From Bradysia coprophila (taxonomy: Eukaryota > Arthropoda > Insecta > Diptera > Sciaridae): a stretch of 64,000 bases of DNA. The stretch's first letter is position 1; the number at the start of each line of letters is the position of its first letter. This document shows, one piece after another, positions 59,086 through 64,000 of the stretch. Location: the NCBI RefSeq assembly GCF_014529535.1, contig NC_050736.1, positions 1,302,001 through 1,366,000 of the forward strand. Reading direction: 5' to 3'. The translations under genes and the position numbers were made by a program. A model generated the notes under the pieces. It had not been told where the DNA came from and ran no database searches. It worked only from the letters and a program-made list of their open reading frames with translations.

Positions 59086-61342
59086 ATGGCTGAAACAGAT
59101 GTAACGGAGGACACTTATATTGCCTCAAAGGACTTACCAATCACATTTAAGGTAAGACATGGCATTCATTCGTCTTATGAATTTGTAGTCGCTAAAACTC
59201 GTATCGGTAACCAGTTAAAACGTACATATAAAATGTGAGTTAATCGAGACGGTAGTAGAAAACTGCGTTTAAATTATCGATAAAATTCACTTTCCCAATA
59301 AATTTGAATATGTCGAGTTGGACTAGTTTTTTGTTTTTTGCAAAAGCAACGAATCCGTGGTATGGTGAGCCATAGCAATATATTTTCAACGTAAACTGCG
59401 ATGTATATTATGGTAGATAACTAAAATTTTAATTAACTTCCGCTTAAATTAGCGATGCATAACACTTTTTACCATACACATACTGGCCAGGCCATCGAAC
59501 AAAACAAATAGCCAGCATTGTATAACAAAAAATATTTCGAAATAATCTCGATGGTTCCATTCAACATTATTATTGTAACACTAAGAATTTGTCCATTAAT
59601 TTCTATGAACGCCTCCCCTATGACTATCTATACAATGGTAACCATATTCTACGTCGTAGTTTTACATGTAGGAACTCCGGAAAAGAAAAATTACGATGAA
59701 AAGTGCATTGCACACACACCTTGTATGAACCGTCATTGTTATTCATTATTCTTTATATTACGGTCGCAGCTAACTAAAATAATAATCGAATTCATTCCTA
59801 CAACATAGGCACTTGCTTCTTCTATCAGCTTGCTAAAGATAACCAATTTAATCATTTGTTGACCAAAATTAGGCTAGCAAGAGTAGTGATGGTTCGTGTT
59901 CATTACGTAGAGTATTGGTGTATTGGTGGAAATTAACCTGTTACAGACGGCAAGCATATGACTAGTATTGTTATCTGGTCTATTACTTCCATCGATCAAT
60001 GGTTGATTTCAAATCTTGTACTTCAATTTCTTTAACATGCATTTTACTGTATAAAAGACCATATTACCTAGAGCCTGTCATTATTTTTGTCGTCGTTATC
60101 AATAACAGATGAATAGCGATAGATGAATATTCATCTCTTGTGTTTCCACCTGGCCGAACACATCGAATGTGTATATGTCGTATGTTTTTGTGCTACTTTG
60201 CACGTCGATTTGGCGATCTTTTGGAGTTTTTACCACAATATCCTTGTAACATCTGGTCACTTCGTGTCCAACTAGAGGACGAACACGCACTGCCGATACC
60301 ATTTTTATTAACCTACCGATAATCAAGCGAAATAACCATAAAAGTATACAAACACTAAATAAATCAAGCAAGCATATGATCAGGATTACAATCGAGTCTA
60401 TTGCTTCGATCAAAGTATCTTTAATCTGTTGATTGCAAATCTTGTACTTCAATTTATTTATCATGCATTTTACTATATAAATGACAATCCTACCCAGAGC
60501 TTGTCTTTATTTTTGTCGTCATTATCGATAGCAGATGACAGGTTAATAAGGGCGTCAAATAGAAACTGATAAATTAGAGAGCGTCTAAGATGGATATCAT
60601 TGGAAGTTATGATTAGAGATTGACATCAGGGAAATCTAGTTCATATAATGATCGATGTTGCCTCTAATGATAAGGACTTTCAATTTAAGGTCAAATACTT
60701 AGGAAGCGAACATGCCAAAGGACTATGGGGAATTAAGCATACACGACGACCGGTCGATCATTTAGTAAGTAAAATTAATGGTCATCATTTCGTCAGCGTT
60801 TCAAGACAATCAAACAAAATTCTATTTTCATCAGGTCACAATAGCGAAAAATCTACCGCCAAACAAAATTCTACCTCTCTGCAATTTAACCGTTGCATTA
60901 GACGGTGTAATAATCGAGACCGCCCACAAAAGTGGTAACAAAAGTTGGAAATATGCAATCGACACAATATCGTACGGTGTTCAGGATCTGGTATACACAC
61001 GAGTATTTGCCATGATCATCGTCAAGGAAAATTACAATTTAAGGGACGAAAATCCGTTCGAAGTTCATGCATTTGTTTGTGATAGCAGGTTTGTTTCGTG
61101 AATCGTGGTACAGACTTTTGTGTACTTAAACAAGAAAATTCTCTTTTACCTCCAGAGCTCTGGCTCGTAAATTGACATACGCATTGGCGGCATCGTTTCA
61201 AGAGTATTCCAAAAGGGTGAAAGAGGAAGAACAATTGGCAAAGGACAGTGGACAGCCGATTGAACGTAAGAAATTTGCGATAGATTTACGATCTCCTGAA
61301 GAAATCAAACAGGAATTAGATGAACAGGAGACGGAAGCTTAA
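59086..61342 (+). CDS. PTB/PID-domain adaptor protein
   Basis: A small protein consisting almost wholly of one phosphotyrosine-binding (PTB/PID) domain. Such domains bind NPxY-type tails of receptors and couple them to endocytosis or signalling in the cytosol. Exons 59086-59151, 60690-60764, 60835-61088 and 61156-61342 join in phases 0, 0, 2 to give 193 residues. The domain opens DLPITFK|VKYLGSEHAKG across the first join (residues about 17-32). It continues LPLCNLTVALDGVIIE, the strand ISYGVQDLVYTRVFAMII, and FEVHAFVCDSRALARKLTYA, the usual C-terminal helix. A charged tail (SPEEIKQELDEQETEA) ends it. LDLRAP1-like adaptors are the nearest I know, but the exact orthologue is unclear. Intron 1 (1.5 kb) holds two M180 copies. 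An acceptor 6 nt before the ATG implies a leader exon. AATAAA lies 55 nt past the stop. Confidence 0.87.
59937..60116 (+). repeat. M180 short element, best copy (type description)
   Basis: The best copy of a dispersed, non-coding element of about 180 bp. It starts CCTGTTACAGACGGCAAGCA, passes through TCTATTACTTCCATCGATCA and TTGATTTCAAATCTTGTACT, and ends TTTTGTCGTCGTTATCAATA-ACAGATGAATAG. The two ends share only a short inverted CTGTTA, so terminal repeats are weak. Other clear copies are at 28069, 37339, 39871, 48292, 56230 and 60366; decayed ones are at about 7668, 14190, 30302, 34940, 43324, 50984 and 54813. Both orientations occur, in introns and between genes. A MITE is likelier than a SINE because there is no tRNA-like head or A-tail. 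Confidence 0.8.
60366..60537 (+). repeat. M180 short element, second copy in the same intron
   Basis: Forward copy, 250 bp after the previous one and in the same direction, in intron 1 of the PTB gene: AAGCATATGATCAGGATTAC to GTCGTCATTATCGATAGCAG. Confidence 0.78.
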
Positions 61343-61396
61343 TTGTGTTCGTCTTTCGTCAGTGTTTTTGGTGTTCTAAATATATTGAGTGTTTTG

Positions 61397-61402
61397 AATA
61401 AA
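61397..61402 (+). terminator. Polyadenylation signal of the PTB gene
   Basis: AATAAA 55 nt past the stop codon, followed by a T/G-rich stretch as expected of a cleavage region. Confidence 0.7.
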
Positions 61403-61637
61403 GTTTTTTCGTTTTTGTTTTCGTTAAAAAAGCCAAAGACTTACCACGTTCTCTTTATTAAATAAAAAAAAATTGAAATTTTTACAATTTTCACAAAACT
61501 TTTATCACTTTAATTGAGTATTCACGACTAAGTATGACCGATGTAAACAATTTCTAGTCTTACAAAAAATTTATCCGAAGACAACAAACCAAAAAAATCT
61601 TCGGCGATGAGCTAGAATCACACTTAGTAAATTTCTC

Positions 61638-64000
61638 TTAATATTCGTACTCATCAACATAAGTCTTAAATTTTCTATCGTCGTACGGTACCTGTACAAC
61701 GGAACTTCTCGATTGTGCCGTAGCCGTGTTTAACGGAACATACGAATACTGCTGGTCATATTTACTGTTTAACGAAAAGCCAATCGGTGATCCTCGACTC
61801 GTCACTAGCGGTTTCAGAGTCGGATTCAGTGCATCATTCAATGTCACATCATATTCGCTGTAGATGTGCTCTAACGGATCTTTCGGTGGATCTACTTGTG
61901 GTGGCTGGGTGGTCAATGGCCCAGGAAAATGTTGTCGTTGATCATAGTTTACAGTTCTGGTTGATTGTGGTGGTATGTGCTCTTCCGGCTGTCGAGAATC
62001 GTCGTGCAGTTGTTCTTTACTTGAAGCAATGTTGTATGTTTCTTCTTCCGAACTTCCAACGGGACGAAGACCTCTTGGTAGATATGGACTGCCACCTCTA
62101 CTAGGTAAAAATGGTCGCTTAACAACTCGAACAGCGGGACGTACTTCAATGTCGTCATTTAGTGAGTCTGTACCGGTTGGAGGAAGTTGTTGATTTTTAT
62201 AAGTTGGCGCACGTCTGGGTGCTTCATCGATTAGGGGTGGTTCTACATGTACCTGAGGACTGATATCCTTTGCTGTCGGAGGAAGTCTGCTCGTAGATGG
62301 TTTATATGGAACATAAATTGGTGATTTTTGTGGAATTTCCTTAGGTGTACTATCAAAATCTTCATCAACAGCGGTTGGTGCTTCGATTATTGAAGGTCGC
62401 ACTTCTTTTACATTAGATCGAAAATTGTTTCTTGATTTAGTCCTGAAATTTTGTTGATCAGAATTTTGTTTCTGATTGTTTCTGCTTCGATCGTCGTTTC
62501 TGCCTCTGTCGTCTAAGGGCACTTGAACTGGTTCCTTCGGTGTGTCTTCTGTTGTCTGTCGATGCTGTGGCCGGAAACTGTTTCGGAATCTATCCCTATT
62601 TCTTTGCTGTTGCTCTGACTGAACGGTGGAAGGACCAGATGGAACAGGCGCTCTATCGTTATTATCGTTGGCGGTATTTCTTCTCATTTGTGTATTAAGA
62701 TCTTGGTCGGGGGCAGTAACTCTTGATGGTTTGGTGTCACTCTTCGAGATCGGCTTCACTTCTGGACTTGTTTCTTGTTCTTGTTCGGATTCAATGACAT
62801 CGTCATATTCCTCTTCGATGAACTCTTCTTTCGGAATTTCATCTTTAATGGATGGTCTGGGATTTCTACCTGGCGGTGCAACAATTGTCCTCGATTTATG
62901 TTGGGCTTGTGGTCGTACTTCGGTCTTAGATGATGTCTTTTGTGGCGGAAGTTCATCTTCGTATTCATCATAATAATCATCCTTTTCACCTGCTGTAACA
63001 GGTGCACTCTCGCTCTTCTTGTAGTCGTATTTCTGCTTTTCATTAAGTGGGACTGGTCTGCTAATTTTTGGTGCAACTCTTGGACGATTGAAAACAGATG
63101 CACCATTACTTGAAGGTCTTACTTTAGGCAGCTCTTCCTCGCGAATTTCTTCTCTCACATTTTTTCGGCGTGGTGGAGGTGGCGGATCTTCAAAATCATC
63201 TCGATTTACTGCAGGACTTGTTCGACCTTTGACACGTTTTTCTGTTTGTGAATTTCTGAAGTTATTTCGTCTTGGCGGCAATTCTTCTTCAGGTTCGTCA
63301 TAATTGGAGGAACGAGGCCTTTCATATTCAATTTCGAGTTCTTCGTCGTCTTCGTTCTTCAATGGTCGTTTATTGTTTGTGACGTAGCGATTTCTATCGC
63401 GATCTCTGACTCTTTCTCGTTCATCCGGTACAGGTCTTCTATCCCGATTGAATTTTTTAGTTGGTTCTGGCTGCACTGCATCAGCCACACTTCTTGGTTC
63501 ATCGTCTTGCGATCGACTGGTGCTTCGTTGCTCATTCAAATTGCGACGATTATTTCTTTCTCGATTTCTATATCGCCGATTGTTTGCTGGTCGATTACGG
63601 TTTCTAGTTTGAGTTCTCTGTTCATAATCATAATCTTCGTCTAGCGGCTCTTCATCTTCATATCCTCTGTCATTCTCTGGGTAATCATCTTCGTAAGCTG
63701 GGCGATATCGGTTCCTAACAGCTGGTTTTCGTCTACGATTAACTCGTTCCTCGACAGCATAGTCATCATATTCCTCGTCTTCGTAATAATAATCATTTTG
63801 TGGTCGTCTTCGCCTCAGTGGTTTTCTTCCGACGGGTCTTCGTTGTCTTTCTGTTGTTGTTGGAGGTGGAGCAATCGTTGTTGTTGTCGTTGTGGTGGTT
63901 GTAGTTGCACGGTAAAGAGCATCATTTCTAAAAATTGCAGAAAGACTGTGCCATTAGCTGTTCATGATCTATATTCGTTAACCACTCACCTAAACCAGTA
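61638..64000 (-). CDS. 3' part of a large disordered charged protein, possibly CPAP/peritrophin-type
   Basis: The gene continues beyond the right edge. The last exon (63927-61638) follows an acceptor (CAATTTTTAG) and a 62-bp intron. The previous exon ends at 63990 and shows only YWFR before the join. The exon encodes about 763 residues with no start codon needed. It opens with a threonine run (RNDALYRA, TTTTT, IAPPPTTTE), then low-complexity Arg/Asp/Glu/Tyr/Asn-rich sequence (RRRRPQNDYYYEDEEYDDY, DERERVRDRDRNRYV) and later proline- and serine-rich parts. It ends KFKTYVDEYEY. No folded domain is visible. An aromatic YWFR followed by NDALYRA and a threonine-rich linker is what often follows a chitin-binding (CBM14) domain in insect cuticular proteins analogous to peritrophins; this is inference. 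It is convergent with the PTB gene, 295 bp apart. Confidence 0.7.

Noticed and set aside
61787-63303. Plus-strand ORFs of 69-115 codons
   Set aside because: They are antisense shadows of the long low-complexity minus-strand exon.

Overview
The window reads as AT-rich nuclear DNA of an insect, most likely a dipteran. The evidence is short GT-AG introns (about 55-70 bp) beside a few multi-kilobase ones, an insect odorant receptor, two Osiris-like (DUF1676-type) secreted proteins, a TATA box with a TCAGT-type initiator, and many short foldback elements. The LINE types and the overall look recall a lower fly such as a fungus gnat, but that is inference; no species-diagnostic sequence was identified.

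Host genes, left to right: a four-exon odorant receptor (2171-3811, +); a UXT-type prefoldin-alpha subunit (6421-6843, +); a small two-exon secreted protein of unknown role (8202-8604, -); a secreted histidine acid phosphatase of the MINPP1/Mipp type (15348-16749, -) with a visible core promoter; a secreted leucine-rich-repeat protein (20520-21433, +); the ER-associated UBX protein UBXN4/erasin in six exons (24394-26516, -); two Osiris-like genes (37936-38698 and 44436-54192, +), the second with its five exons spread over nearly 10 kb; a possible tiny spliced gene with its own TATA box (about 40237-40745, +); a short PTB/PID-domain adaptor (59086-61342, +); and the large last exon of a disordered, charged, possibly cuticular protein (61638 to the right edge, -), convergent with the adaptor. 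The genes do not form a pathway. The two Osiris-like genes are the only apparent related pair. All exon joins were checked by hand for reading phase.

Mobile DNA fills most of the rest. There are remnants of three or four non-LTR retrotransposons: a CR1/L2-like 3' end (10500-11418), two pieces sharing one kind of C-terminal domain (11514-11880 and 22660-23860), and an R2-like element with zinc knuckle and restriction-like endonuclease (34024-34905). Three elements have clean 8-bp target duplications of the hAT kind (18093-19256, 51651-52801, 55652-55984); the second is a 1.15-kb foldback whose arms meet near its centre. A further MITE (33690-33896) has 53-bp arms without a mismatch. A short element of about 180 bp (called M180 here) occurs in at least seven recognisable copies plus several decayed ones. 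Several unrelated palindrome families carry a GC-rich self-complementary loop (GCCTTCGGC or CGCTCCGCTCG), which is the least explained pattern here.

No LTR retroelement, Polinton, CRISPR array or rRNA was supported. One degenerate tRNA-like sequence lies inside an Osiris-like intron. Long stretches at 8.6-10.4, 11.9-14.8, 28.9-32.8, 35.0-37.3, 41.2-43.3 and 56.4-58.2 kb show nothing identifiable.
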